This document shows, one piece after another, positions 45,270 to 57,446 of a stretch of DNA of 64,000 bases (position 1 is its first letter; each line of letters opens with the position of its first letter). A model generated the notes under the pieces. The model was not told the DNA's origin. It saw only the letters and a program-made list of their open reading frames with translations, and did no database searches. Origin of the DNA: Hanleya hanleyi (lineage: Eukaryota; Mollusca; Polyplacophora; Lepidopleurida; Hanleyidae); contig JAVTVY010033875.1 of the NCBI GenBank assembly GCA_036873755.1, positions 62,001 to 126,000 on the forward strand, read 5' to 3'. The position numbers were made by a program, and so were the translations under genes.

Positions 45270-47130
45270 GTTGCAACAGATGCATTGTACATGGTGTGGA
45301 TAATATAATGTTGACCTTCAAAATAGGTGTAGATGTAAGCAAAATCAAATGTCGGAGAACTAAAGTTGCTTTATTATTCTTGTCCGAACCAGTAGACCAT
45401 ACGAATAATCACAGTAGAAAAATCGACCGAAAACCATGCTGTCTTCCTATATCGTCTTCGAAACACAACTGTTTCTTTGTGAAGGATGCAACAGGCGCCT
45501 CGAGCATAAAAACGTTCACAATTGGCACGAATATACGTAAATGTCTTGTTTTGTGTGATTTGCGGTGAATTTTAAACTTAATAAATGGTCTAATCGAAGA
45601 GGAGTGTAACTTTTGGTATTGTTGCTTAATCTATCTACCATTAGTAAATGCCAAAACAGAAACCAAAACGACCAGATCGAGGCAACCTTTATATCGCCTT
45701 GGAAACGCACGTCCCGCTTTGTGAATAGAATCACTGGCCTTTAGAATGTATTGAGAATGGTCTTATAGTTTGTTGGAGCAGGTAAATGTCATTTTCGGTA
45801 TTCCACAACACATGGACACATAAATCTGTTCTCGTGGCATTAGAGTAAAGAGAACTAACTTTGAAAATGTGGAATATCAAATTCAAATTTAGTATTTTAA
45901 AGTTATTGAAAACGCCTACACTTGAAGGTTTCTCTATGCTTTTATTCCAATGTCGATGAAGGCCGTATTATCGATTATTGTGACGCAAAAGTTAGACTTC
46001 TGGAGTTAGAAGGCATTATCAAATAAACCCTATCAAGCCTTGTGCTGATGGGCAGAGTGTGGGGGGAGGGTGAGGGGTGGATAAACAACATCGATCCCCG
46101 CCACAACATTGAATGGACTCTCATATCTATAATTTATATCGACAAACGCGCAACAGAATATTAAGATGTTACTTAAGATATAAGCTTGGCTCGTTTGATA
46201 CCGTTGAATAGATACAAGATTATACAAATTTTGTGAATAGGTCATTTAACCAAATGACAATGTATTGATATATAAAAGCGATATCATTAATAAAATTAGT
46301 TCAGTATATGCATTCCAAAGGAGAATTACATGACAAGTTATAATCGATGGGTGTGTAGACTTTCTGTTATAAACTGAAGGAAGCAAAGTTGAGGGGACAG
46401 AATGAAAAAAAAAAAAATACCAGCCCGCGTAACCTTCAGTGTAACCATATCCGAGATCAGACATATATGTGTTATTTCACAACCGGACAATGATGTCACG
46501 CAAGATCAAGCTGTAAACCTGCCCAAGAGTTTACTACATTGATCAGATTGAAATTATAGTGGGATAGAATTTGATCTATCAGAGCTAGAGATCTGTCCTC
46601 GATTGTACACCCTTGCTTAAATCTTAAACATTAGACAAATCCTTTTAGCTCTTCTTTTATTAGCAATGATGATCTGTCTTTGGTCGTACGCCAATGCTGC
46701 AACCAAGACATAACCCACGCCATATGACAATGCGCACTGTATAAAAACAGTTACTATACAGCTTGGATGGTGCTAGGGAAGGAGAAGGATTAAAAATTGT
46801 CAGCCGAGATGGCGAAAACAATGATATTCATCAACAGTCGCCCAGCAAAGACCATATGTTATGCGAATAGGTACATATGCCTGACGTAGGTATGTGACGT
46901 GATGACTGCTGATTGGAAAAAATGACCCGGACACAAAAAGGCGGTTCAACATCAGAGTTAACTTTTCGTTCTGACTAAAGTTACCTCTCATAGCCCAAAC
47001 AGCTTCTCTTCGACATAAAGAATATTACGAAATGTAATTTCCATTTACGTGTGAAAAAATCATTTCATCCTTTGGCATAGAACGTGGGACGTTGGGTCCA
47101 GTTCTATTAGAAAAATAATATTAATATGTT
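45270..47130. other. No gene recognised
   Basis: The open frame at 45296-45568 (+) and the one at 45516-45734 (-) have no domain. Nothing repeated was noticed apart from a weak CCCTATCAAGCC word near 46030. Confidence 0.4.
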
Positions 47131-47131
47131 C

Positions 47132-47193
47132 TGTGAAGTCATGTGACGCAGTCAGTATGTCGGCACCTCTTCCCACTTCCCTTATATGTGTTG
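47132..47193 (-). mobile_element. CAACACATAT MITE, fragment (copy 2)
   Basis: On the minus strand it begins CAACACATATAAGGGAAGTG and continues through GTGCCGACATACTGACTGCG, matching the first half of the 51801 element. The second half is missing. Confidence 0.75.
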
Positions 47194-47240
47194 TAATTGA
47201 TTATTCTGAAATCATCACAATGCAATTACATTACAATATA

Positions 47241-47281
47241 TAAGCCAGCCGTCGTCCATGAATAATTTCCGTGTCCAAAGT
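47241..47281 (+). repeat. Short conserved motif, copy 4 (partial)
   Basis: CAGCCGTCGTCCATGAATA and ATTTCCGTGTCCA match the core of the other copies. The 5' part of the motif is absent, and the copy lies about 50 bp beyond the end of a CAACACATAT MITE fragment. Confidence 0.65.
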
Positions 47282-47489
47282 TCAAAGAACCAAATTCAGG
47301 AGACTATATTTGCACGAAACTCCATGTAGCATTAAGTATCTTTAATATATATTTATAAAACGCAAGCTAGTTATTTTTTACGGGAGAGAAGTAGATTTCT
47401 TGGGTATTATATCTGATCTCGGTCACGTTTTGATGGCGTTTCATCATATGAATATCACGAAGGTTTCGCATAACCGATTGTCCGCAAGC

Positions 47490-47620
47490 TCGCTAGCCCC
47501 GGGTTAGACAGAATTAAGAAACATTTACGAAACGCAGTGCCAAAGATGTTGCACGCTGCTATCGTACTTTGCTATCAGCGTGTGATACTTACCTCGTAAT
47601 TTGAGAAACTGTTGAATGGA
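47490..47620 (-). pseudogene. Penelope-like element 3' end fragment (copy C)
   Basis: The reverse complement matches the end of copy D: TGCTATCAGCGTG, TTGCACGCTGCTATCGTA and CCCCGGGTTAGACAGAATTA on the plus strand correspond to the stretch around 52255-52345. Only about 130 bp remain. Confidence 0.65.
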
Positions 47621-47624
47621 GGCG

Positions 47625-48005
47625 CATGATTGTATAGCATCCTTTCTGAGAAACGTCCTGGTATTTTACGAACAACACAAAGAAATGACAGGAAATGTTT
47701 TCCCTATATCATAAAGCCCCTTGATTTCATTGTGACCTCGCATTGAAATATTCAGCTCATTCGATTTAATACTAATTCAAGTAAAGGGCTTATTTCTTTT
47801 TTTCTGTTTAATTTTGATACCATTTTGAAATAAAACAACTTGCGCGGATGTTGAGTGATTTCTATTGATGACTTGTTCTGTGGAGTTGAGCAGTCTGGTG
47901 ATATATCGTGAGTGTTTCCCAAATTGTTGATCTTTGCCTCAGTCAAGTACCAGGCAGACGAACCGACTAATTGTCGCACATGCCATGGACTGCAAGTTTA
48001 AGGGG
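47625..48005. other. No gene recognised
   Basis: The open frame on the minus strand (47752-47979) has no recognised motif. Confidence 0.4.
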
Positions 48006-48653
48006 GATTTATACCCGAAAATCTGATTAATCAAGTTTTCTCACCCCATTGTCAGTCTTTTGGAGATTTCTCCTCAGCATCGTGGAGTGTTGTCATGAAA
48101 ATCCACCCGCTTTCCAATCTAGACACAAGGAAGATATTGAAAGAAGAAACATGAAAAACAATAACTTCGTATTTACATTTACTTTGTACGCAATTTTAAT
48201 CTATGGAACTGTTAATCGGACTTATCTCATTTAAATGTAAGAACCCCAAATGCCATACGATACAACCGGAGTAATATTAATCCACAATAAAGTAAAATCC
48301 AGCTGAAAAATACGGAATATAAAATGAAATTTTTTTATTGAAAATAATTTGGTTAATAGTTACACTTCCATGTACTACTTAAAAATAGTGGTTCAGTACA
48401 ATTGTTTAACACTTGTAGATCATTTTGACGCTACCTGTGAGGTTCTTATACTTGAATGAGTTAAGCTCATTTGGCAGTACCATTGACTAAAATTACGTAC
48501 AAAATAATTGTAAATATGGCTTTCGATATCTTCTTCGTGGCTAGATTGACAAGTGGGTGAATTTGCATGATCATACCCCAAGCCAATGGGAAGAAATCGG
48601 CAAAGGACTGTCAAGTGGAGAGCAAATTTGATTACTCAGATTATCAGTTATAA
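48006..48653. repeat. Imperfect inverted repeat (arms 48006-48260 and 48415-48653)
   Basis: The plus-strand left arm and the reverse complement of the right arm run collinearly for about 240 bp: ATTTATACCCGAAAATCTGA/ATTTATAACTGATAATCTGA, CAATCTAGACAC/CAATCTAGCCAC, GAAGATATTGAAAG/GAAGATATCGAAAG and ATTAATC.../AGTAATC... Similarity is roughly 75%. The spacer is about 155 bp. Mirror-image open frames on the two arms (48049-48234 and 48420-48614) arise from this and show no recognised domain. Confidence 0.7.
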
Positions 48654-48659
48654 ATCCAA

Positions 48660-51600
48660 CTTAATCAGCTCAAACAACTTTCACACTGACTTGACGCTCT
48701 GATCGGCTTCTGCAATAGGTCAATTAAGCCTACGTAATCCGATTGCTTCGTATTGTGACGTTCCGTCGTCTGCGTTAAACTAGGGAAATACGAAAATTGA
48801 TAACTAATGCAAAGAACCATAGACTACAATACACTACCATTTTCATCAATATCGACACAGTGAATACCATACTTGTGCTTTCCCTAATATGAAATAGACC
48901 TATTTTAGAAGAAGACTAGAGGTTCCGCTTTGACCCTTGAGTTGCCGCTCCGGCATGCAGCCTATGCTGGTTGTTTTTTTCTAAGCAAAAACATACGTCT
49001 CCCCCAACCTCTCACCTTGCCTTGAGTGGACACATAATTTAAGGGAAAGTGCTATAAAATGAATGTAGCAATAAGTATCCTAAAAATATTAATTACAGAG
49101 AGACGATTTTCATTGTTGCAGTAACCCAGTGAGGAGTCGGGATTTATACAGCAATTAGTGGATTGCCGACATCTACAGCGTCCAACCAGTGTGAAATACA
49201 TGTACCGCAATTGTGAAGCATCAACTATTTCGAAACTGAGCCACATCTATAGAATACATGCTGTACTGTATAGAAGTTCACGACCTGGGCCCTCTGAACA
49301 CCAAATTTAATTGAAATCTGTAAGGTCCTACATAGCGACATATACGACCATGACGACTGTGAAGCAATGATAGGATATCAATTTATTAAGATTGCCCTGT
49401 GATTACTCTCTGATTGCACTGGGGTAAAACCATATCAGGCAGTTCTTGTGTGCATGGCTCTCGGGCCAATCAGCTTCGTCCACTTGTAAAAGGAGCGGAG
49501 TGGGTTCAGCATGTCACAGCAAAAGAAGACATACCGTGTGTTTTTTTTTGTAATAATTTAGTATAAACCTGTTACAGTAATTCTTTTACAAGATTTACTG
49601 AATGCAGTTCCCATCTCTCGCATATGCAAATACGTGCTTCCTGTGCCGACCGAAATCGATATAGAATGAACGCACATGTGGGTCCTTTCTCTGCACAGTG
49701 CAATGCAGAGAGTGTTGCACCGACTTTTAGCAGGCTACAAACTCTGGCAATGGGAGAATGACCCTACTTTGCATAGTATATTCATGATTTTTGCTTTAGT
49801 GCCAAAACACTGGTGAAGGCACAACATTTTGTATCTACTACTTTTGTAGGGTAGCCTTGTCAGATTAAATGTGCCTATATTATAAAGCTGAATGTTGCTG
49901 AACCTTAATTGAGGCATTGAAATGACGTCATCAGAAGTATCAGTTGACTTTGTGACCATACTGTATGTGTAGAATGGATGCTGCCTTGGTCATGGTGCCC
50001 AAGGCCAAAAGACGATGTGCATTTCTTCATTGAGTCGATTCATATTTCATTAATGTTTTCATAATTGAAGATAGAGACAGAGTGCCGGAATTGACTGGAA
50101 GAATTCTTTGGACTATTTGAAGAACTGGGGAGATAATATTCATAATTTTAGCTAAGAATCCATTCATCCATCATAAAAATGGCAACTTTTAGTACTCTTA
50201 GTAATAATCACATACAAAGTTTTGTCTATAGAGATGAAAGATATATTTATAGATTTTGTTACACATTCTGCTTCAAAAATGCAATATCAGAAGTATTCAA
50301 CTCATAGCCGAAATTTGGGAAAACAGCAGAAATATTACACCATTTCACCTTCAAAAATGGCCTGACAGAATCTGGTCACAATTCCAGACACCTTTAACTC
50401 TCCCGTAAATTCAATGATGACAAGCTATATGCTGTTTTATATCATATCGTACTTGATTTGTGGAGAACTTAATTGTGCTTTAATTTGTTTACATGTAAAC
50501 ATTTCATTTAAAAACCACCTGCTATGCCTACTTAATTCTCTCCCTCTATTGCGCACATGAATGTTGAAGAATTATGTGTGATCCAAGTCCGAGACATGAA
50601 TGATCATTTTGAATATGCTGATTTCAGGCCTTGGCAAGATCACTATACTGTGGAGCTTGTACAATCGTACTGGTTGTCAGCACATGATTGAAGAAAAGAA
50701 GCTTTCTTACTGGGAAGAACTCCCAAAAATGCGAGCGAGTTACAGTTCGTGTCTTGTATGCTTGAAACAGGGAAATTAACATATTTTTATACTTATTCTG
50801 TAAACTTTACATCCCGGGAGATGTTTTTTTCAAAGCTTGTTGATTGTCGATGCGAATTATCTGCCGGGATCGTCAGCAGGAAAATAGGACGCTAGTAATT
50901 TGCGCAAACAGTTTGTGTATATGTGAAAAAAATACATTTCTGATGTTGGGTTATATTCTGTCGACAGTTTTATATTTCTTCACAGTGTGTTAGTATTATG
51001 TATGAGAAATTATAACATTTCCGGTTTTACGATTGATGAAACATATGTAACTTTGTTCATTTATTGAACAGATTTGCAATCGATTGTAGCGCTTTGCAAC
51101 ATTTTTTTTGATTAATGGAAATTACTGTGTAAATCATAAGTAGTTTGAAAACTGCTATATGAAGTTAAAATGCCGACATGGTAGAAAAAAAAGCTTTGAA
51201 AAATGAACAAAATAGTGGTTCGGGAGCGATGCCTGTGTGCAGCTGAAGTGGAGAAATCTGGCAGCCACGTCTGACGACGACACACACTATGTCGTGTCTC
51301 CTGGAGCGAACAGCTTCGCCAGGCGAGCCAAGCGGTAGGCCCCACGCCTGGTCGAGATTGTTACCTCTGCAGGTGTTGTGTTAGCGGGCGTCAGCTAATC
51401 AACAAGTGTCTGGTTCTTATCATTGCTTATCCAGGCGCGAGGTGTACTCCACAATAACAGTATTATAGTGTTTTGTTTGTGCATCACGTACGGTATATCT
51501 TATGCTATGACAATTTCCTTCAAATTCAATACATTGTACAGATATCTGGTACCGGTAGACGTAGAATATAACTTGTTTGGGTGGCACGAAGCTGGAAATT

Positions 51601-51795
51601 AGTCAGCAAATAAAGACGTTCTTATTGACAAGCACTTCTTGCATAAATTATTAACCGGCCACGTGCACGTTCCGTTACAAATACCCACAAAATTAGTTAC
51701 AAAGAAGACAATGAAATTTAAAACCCATTTTCTATAGTATTGTAAATAAAAATGCTAAATGGAAAATTTAGTGTTTACAGTATTGGAAATATATT
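48660..51795. other. No gene recognised
   Basis: 3.1 kb of AT-rich sequence with only short open frames (49052-49246, 49735-49959 and 51112-51345, all minus). None has a domain or convincing splice signals. Confidence 0.4.
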
Positions 51796-51800
51796 AATTA

Positions 51801-51929
51801 CAACACATATAAGGGAAGTGGGAAGAGGTGCCGACATACTGACTGCGTCATATGACTTCGCAGAATAGTCTTCTGGTAAACCTATTCCAAAGCACATACC
51901 AAGAATCTAACGATTCGTAATATGTGTTG
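51801..51929 (+). mobile_element. CAACACATAT MITE, copy 3 (best preserved)
   Basis: 129 bp with perfect 10-bp terminal inverted repeats CAACACATAT and ATATGTGTTG. The interior AAGGGAAGTGGGAAGAGGTG, CCGACATACTGACTGCG and AAGAATCTAACGATTCGTA defines the family. Its right end abuts Penelope-like copy D. Confidence 0.85.
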
Positions 51930-52340
51930 AAGGAAACTACAGATAGCCCTACAGGCACATCTTATTTAGATCTCTATCTCTATAAAAATGAAGCGGGCAT
52001 TCTCTCTCGTCGACTTTATGACAAAAAGAGATGATTACAATTTCGACATCGTAAACTATCCCTTTCTGGACAGTAATATTCCAGTGGGATCTGCATATGG
52101 CGTATACATATCTCGCCTAGTAGCATTTGCTAGATCCTGTGTTAAATGTGACGATTTTAATCAACGTCACAAAACATTGGTGCAGAAACTTAAAAAACAG
52201 GGCTATTCCACCAAGCGTCTACACTCAAAGTTTCTCAAATTTGGCGATACATATCGCATGCTGATAGCAAAATACGAACGTAGCGTGCAAGATCTATGGC
52301 GCTACGTTTCGTAACTTGTGTCTAATTCCGCTTAACCCGG
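51930..52340 (+). pseudogene. Penelope-like element, C-terminal reverse-transcriptase part (copy D)
   Basis: Reads GTSYLDLYLYKN and ILSRRLYDK in one frame. After a one-base frameshift near 52020 it continues RDDYNFDIVNYPFLDSNIP, AYGVYISRLVAFARSC and so on to a stop at 52312-52314. This is the conserved tail of Penelope-like reverse transcriptases that follows the YxDD region. The tail ends shortly before CCGGGGCTGACCGAATTC (52340). The 5' part is absent; homology begins exactly at the end of the MITE at 51929. Not functional. Confidence 0.82.
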
Positions 52341-52344
52341 GGCT

Positions 52345-54775
52345 GACCGAATTCTGATGAAAATTTGATTTTTAATTATTTTTTTTATTATTTATTGATA
52401 GCTCAGCGACTGCACTGTCATGTCCATTGGGAACCATTGGCTGTATGTTTCACTGTATACATTGTATATAACACAGTACAAAACGTGATGGGATAATATG
52501 AAATAGGAAATGATAATTTTCCATCATTTGTTAGTGCATTTATCTTCACTGCTATTACCAACATTACCATTACATTCTTAATACACAGAAGTAAGTATAT
52601 CGTTATAGATAGTATGTAAACTGTGGCCTTTAACGTGTATCCTATTTCACATCCAAACATGTCATCACCGACCAAATCAGGCTTCAAATTTAGGTCATAT
52701 TGCCACTGCTGGTGAAATATCCTACATCAATCAATTAAGTCAGACTGTGCAATAACCCAGCAGAACAAAGATAGATGTGGTATCCTTCAGATTAGCCTGT
52801 GAGCGACAATGATAAAAGTTTACTGAGGGTGAAACAAAGCCATCCTGCAAGCCACCCAAGGAATTTACCAGCTTGTGTTGGGAAATTTTGTTGGTATCAT
52901 GTAAGTTGTTTAGTAGTTTACTCATTCAAATCTCCATACCATATTTTCTGTTATTCAACAGACAAATTTCTTTACTGGTTTTAATTGTTTAAGTTTTACT
53001 GGGTTTCAACTGCTACAGATAGTAACATAGTACTGATACTGTAGAAAAGGGTAGTGTGAATTTAATTATTCCATGTTGAGTACAATTTGTTCACATGAAT
53101 GGTGGAATGTCTGGATTCTCAAATGAAAGTGTGTTATACATGTACATATCTCGCGCATGTCAGGTTTGAGAAACAAACATGGTTGCAATTAATATATAAT
53201 CAAAGAAATTTCGTGACAATTATTGAATCTAAGTAGGCCCCTACCTAACAAAATTAGCTTACTGAAAAAGGCCTCCCTGGCGTAATTTTTTTCTTTTGAA
53301 AGAGAATGGTATTTCCTGAGTTAAGAATTTCCTGTATAAAGATAGGTTGTTCAAGGAGGCTTTGTTTTTGCCGCTGATGTGTGCATCAAGTGTATGGAAA
53401 CATGATATATGCACCCAGAGCCCATGATCTACAGCTGTATAAAACTCAACATCTGGCATTGACGGCATGTTTAAAGGGTCTTAATTTATTTTCTTTGGGT
53501 AAATTTAACTAGATAAAGTAACTTTGATCATGATGTGAAAATATGAGTACGTACTTCTCGTTTTTTTTTGTACTTCTTGAATATTGACTATATATCACAC
53601 TGGGATATAATTTAAACAAAAACATTACATGTGTAATTATGTCTAAATTTTTCTTGTCATTTCAAATCTTGATCCATTTTGATTCCTTGATTAAGGGTTA
53701 CAGAATCACTGCCAGGGAGTGTGTTGGTGTGTCACAGATTCACATCAGCGCAGTAACTAGTAAACTATTCATTCAATTCTATCACTTTTAATCTTCAACA
53801 AAATATTCAGTACTGTTTTAATCTTCAAGGCCACAGCTACCAATATTTCTCGTTACCCACGTCAATAACACAAATAAAAAAACCTCTCAACTAAAGTTGA
53901 CCCAAAGTTTCGCTGAATTGGGCATAAAGCTAGTATCAGCATCTAAAAATTTAGACCACTCCGCAAAGTTTATTTATTTTTTCTTTAAATCTAAAACTGA
54001 TTGCAATGTATGGTGAGCATATATGTCTGCTTGGAGACAAAGTTCTACCAGAAGGATTTGAAATAATGGCTGAAATGAGATAGAAGATCATACATGTATA
54101 TTAGTTCATTGGTTTGTAGTGCAAACTTTAAAAAAATGTTTAATTGGTGAGGGGTGTCATGTACATATATGAATCCAGGAACTTATATTCATCGAGGATA
54201 TATGCCAAGCTATTTCCCAACAAGGTAATTAAGCCATTAATTTATAATCTGATCAGATGTGTACATATGCTTGGAGTCTATCGAATATCACTGACCTTGA
54301 CCTATTTTCCTGAGGTCAAATTTTATATGTTGAGTCTAAATTCTCCAAGTTCACGTTCCATATGCAATTAAGGTAGAATAGACAGAAAAAATGTTGATGA
54401 TTGACCTTGATATGTATTTCCAATATCAAATTACTTGATTTGATTATTAGCTATACAGAAGAGTAAGCATACATATATATTTAGAGCTAAGAATTAGCTC
54501 ATGCTAGATGTATTTCTGAGATGAGAGAAATACAGTCAACCCTACTAGATCACATTATTGTTATCCAGCATAGTGTTGTCCAAGTTCTGAAAACACATTT
54601 TATGCAATGCATGAGTTCTGACAATAACTGATAACCGAGGGGTATTGGAGCCCATTGGGCTATTTCAGGTCAAAATGTAGTCCGAATTTGACTGACTGGC
54701 TTCTGTAATCATTTACTTTGTAATGTACAGTAATTCATCAACTCACTGTTGTTACAGAACTGCCTGTCTGACCTT
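52345..54775. other. No gene recognised
   Basis: AT-rich. Short open frames (51988-52314 belongs to copy D; 52418-52687, 53259-53468 and 54144-54371) lack domains. The region may contain 5' sequence of the Helitron that follows. Confidence 0.4.
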
Positions 54776-54779
54776 CAAT

Positions 54780-54902
54780 ATGCCTAAAGTCAAGAAAAAA
54801 AGCGTTCGTACAAGAAATCAAGAAAAGAAAACTCTCTACAGGGACCAAAAAACGGAAAGCCCACAGGAAACGGAAAGAGTTCACATAGAAATCTCTATTT
54901 GA
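54780..54902 (+). CDS. Candidate first coding exon of the Helitron protein
   Basis: ATG 54780 opens a 40-residue frame that is very rich in Lys, Arg and Gln (MPKVKKKSVRTRNQEKKTLY), like the N-terminus expected before the basic repeats at 55198. The next exon starts at 55117 after TTTTAG. I cannot identify a convincing donor here, so the link is uncertain. Confidence 0.3.
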   Translation: MPKVKKKSVRTRNQEKKTLYRDQKTESPQETERVHIEISI

Positions 54903-55116
54903 AATAAATATGTAAATAAAATTATTAAGTTTTAAATATTATATAATATAACATAAACATTCATACAATTCCTACATATGTTGCCAATAATTAGTATCTT
55001 TCCGTAATGCCTAAACATTATGGTATCCAAATTTAATATACTTATATTTATAACCTAAGTAACATTATTCTTTCATCATCTACTTGTAAAACAATATTAT
55101 TATTTTTGACTTTTAG

Positions 55117-56299
55117 ACATCTGATATCGCTCATTCCTCAAATACTACTGATAAAGGCACAGTAACTGATAACAGGGAACAAGATAGAGAAAGGCACGCT
55201 ATAGCCAGACATCATCCAGATAAAGGTGATGCCATTAGGGAACAAACAAGAAGGCACAAGGCAAAAGCCAGACAGGATCCGGCCAAAGGGGCTATTATCA
55301 GAATACAAACCAGTTCAGCCAAGGCAAAAGCCAGACAGGATCCGGCCAGAGGGGAAACTATCAGAATAAAAACCAGCTTAGCCAAGGCAAAAGCCAGACA
55401 GGATCCGGTCAAAGGGAATACTATCAAAATACAAACCAGTTCAGCCAAGCCAAAAGCCAGACAGGATCCGGCCAAAGGGAATACTATCAAAACACAAACC
55501 AGTTCAGCCAAGGCAAAAGCCAGACAGGATCCGGCCAAGGGGGCTACTATCAAAATACAAACCAGTACAGCCATGGCAAAAGCCAGACAGGATCCGGTCA
55601 AAGAGGCTACCATAAGAAGGCAAACAAAAGCCTGTATGGCAAATGCTAGGAAAAGCCCAGTTAAAAATAAAGCCATTAGGCAGCAGATTAAAAAAAGTAA
55701 AGCAGAACTGAGAAGAGATGAGAGAAAAGTCAAAAGAGCAAGCCGACTGGATAGCATACGCAAGGCTAGAAAAAGGCAATTGGATAATCAAAGGAAGACG
55801 TTATTGCAGGATGATACTACTTCAGATGGTGCTTCTACATGGCCAAAGCCAATAACTGATGAGATTAAGAAACAATGTATATCTGAATACAGGCAGTGCA
55901 CATCTTCAGAAAATCTGAAAACCCATACTTGCAGTATCTGTGGTGAGGAAAAAAATGACATCTTCAAATATCACATAGATAACTTACCCAACAAAGAATT
56001 AATCTCACAAGATAGCCAACCTGTAGTCCTTGATGAGTATAAACACTTAGGCCTCATACTGGTACCTGAAGGGATTTCTGGTGCTATTGTTTCCTGTTGT
56101 GGTGATTGCAAGAAGAGTCTGGAGGCCAACTCATTACCCAAATTTAGTTTAGCTAATGGATTCCAGTTTGGGACTACTCCTCCAGAGCTTCAGGATCTGA
56201 CTATACCAGAAAAACTGCTTATATCAGCATATCGCACCAAGATGTGTATCGTAAAATTAACCTTAATTTCAGGTCCAGATACAGGTCAGCTGGCTATTA
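55117..56299 (+). CDS. Helitron protein, basic repeats and N-terminal zinc region (5' part of exon, split by MITE G)
   Basis: Open from acceptor TTTTAG (55111-55116). From 55198 eight 63-bp units encode 21-residue basic repeats of the type AKARQDPAKGATIKIQTSS; five are nearly identical. Next comes a Lys/Arg-rich helix (55700-55800), then C-x2-C...H and C-x2-C pairs (THTCSICGEE, VSCCGDCKKS) and NGFQFGTTPPELQDLTIPEK. This order matches the N-terminal region of Helitron rolling-circle transposase proteins (basic repeats, zinc motifs, then the P-P-E-L-x-x-L-T-x-x-E block). The frame is interrupted at LAI by a TTAA MITE and resumes at 56881. Recognition rests on the motif order. Confidence 0.78.
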
Positions 56300-56882
56300 A
56301 CCCTACCTGGCCTGGGGGGGGGCCATTATGGCCCCCCCTACCAAACTTTCTGCGCCATATCCGGAACGACAAAAAACGCAGAGCTGAAGCTCCGTGACTT
56401 TATAGTTTGTCATATTGGGGTCATTTTGAGCCTATTTGCATGACCCCACGAGCAGAGGGTCATGGGTAAATCCAAGATGGCGGACACATGGGGTAGCAGA
56501 AAAGTGATATTTTTGTCATATTTCTTCAAAATTTCTGCTTTTCCGCGATGAAAAGTGGGCCAAAACTATTTTATTTCACATCACATTAATATTTACTAAT
56601 TTATCATGCAGTTTTTGGGAAGAAATCGCAAAAATAAAAAATTCGGAAAATCTGACCGAAAAATCGACCAAAAATGCTGTTTTTGAAAATGACGTCACTG
56701 TGACGTCATCAAGGCGGCCATGTTGGATTTTTTACATTTTCTGGTAGAGCTTGACCCAATGGTATAGTGTGATAGGTTTCAGCCCCCTAGCTGAAGGGGT
56801 AAGAAAAATAATTAGGGGGGGCCATTTCGGCCCCCCCCCAGGCCTGGACAGGTCCCAAAAAGCCCAGGCCAGATAGGGTTAA
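56297..56882 (+). mobile_element. TTAA MITE, copy G, inserted in the Helitron exon
   Basis: 586 bp including both TTAA copies (56297-56300 and 56879-56882). Left repeat CCCTACCTGGCCTGGG, right repeat GCCCAGGCCAGATAGGG, G/C tracts next to both ends. Two intact CRE palindromes TGACGTCA lie at 56690-56697 and 56701-56708, followed by CAAGGCGGCCATGTTGG. It is of the subfamily with CCAGGCCTGGACAGGTCCC near the right end (shared with copy D). Confidence 0.9.
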
Positions 56883-57446
56883 GGGAAATAGCATAACTTT
56901 CCCCCAAGATACCAGTGCAATTACAAACCTCCTGCCATTGAATGTGGATTCTCTAAATAGTGTCATCAAAGTGGTTTTTATCGGAAACAAATTACCAACA
57001 AAACAGCAACTGAAAAAGATTTTTCAGGTCAGAAAATCAAAAGTAAAATCAGCACTTCAATGTTTGGCCAAAATCCATCAGCAGTACAAGGATATAAACA
57101 TTTCTAGTGAAAACCTAGACAAACTCCCTACTGATGATATCCCATCCAGCATATGGCAATGTTTAGTCCATTCTACTGATGTTGATGCCAATTCTGCAGA
57201 AAAGTCTGCATACACTGCAACAAACACCGATACTGTTTTGGCTGAAGCTGTGCCCAATACTGGGGATGAAGCTGCAGCACCTGATGATGTTGCCATCATC
57301 ATGGAGTCCTGTGGTGTGATTGATATGGATGTTACATCTGTCTCCACACAGGATTACCTCTCTGCTGCTGCCAAAAAACTCCAAGAGGACAGTAGCAGTA
57401 CTTTACTTGTAAAACCATGTTCTGAGTACAACAACCCTGATATGTG
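56881..57446 (+). CDS. Helitron protein, continuation of the split exon
   Basis: Starts at the right TTAA with KGNSITFPQD, the most recognisable Helitron N-terminal signature, then LPLNVDSLNSVIKVVFIG and a helical segment (IFQVRKSKVKSALQCLAK), followed by an Asp/Glu-rich variable stretch. It ends NPDM plus two bases of a Trp codon at donor GTGAGC (57447). The reading frame is the same as before the MITE. Confidence 0.78.

Noticed and set aside
46024..46080. A further TTAA MITE end (AAACCCTATCAAGCC followed by a G-rich stretch)
   Set aside because: No shared interior and no second end; the match is too short.
51112..51345. 77-residue minus-strand frame
   Set aside because: No motif and no splice signals.
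55212..55791. 183- and 95-residue hydrophobic minus-strand frames
   Set aside because: They are antisense to the 63-bp Helitron repeats; the plus-strand frame continues into recognised Helitron motifs.
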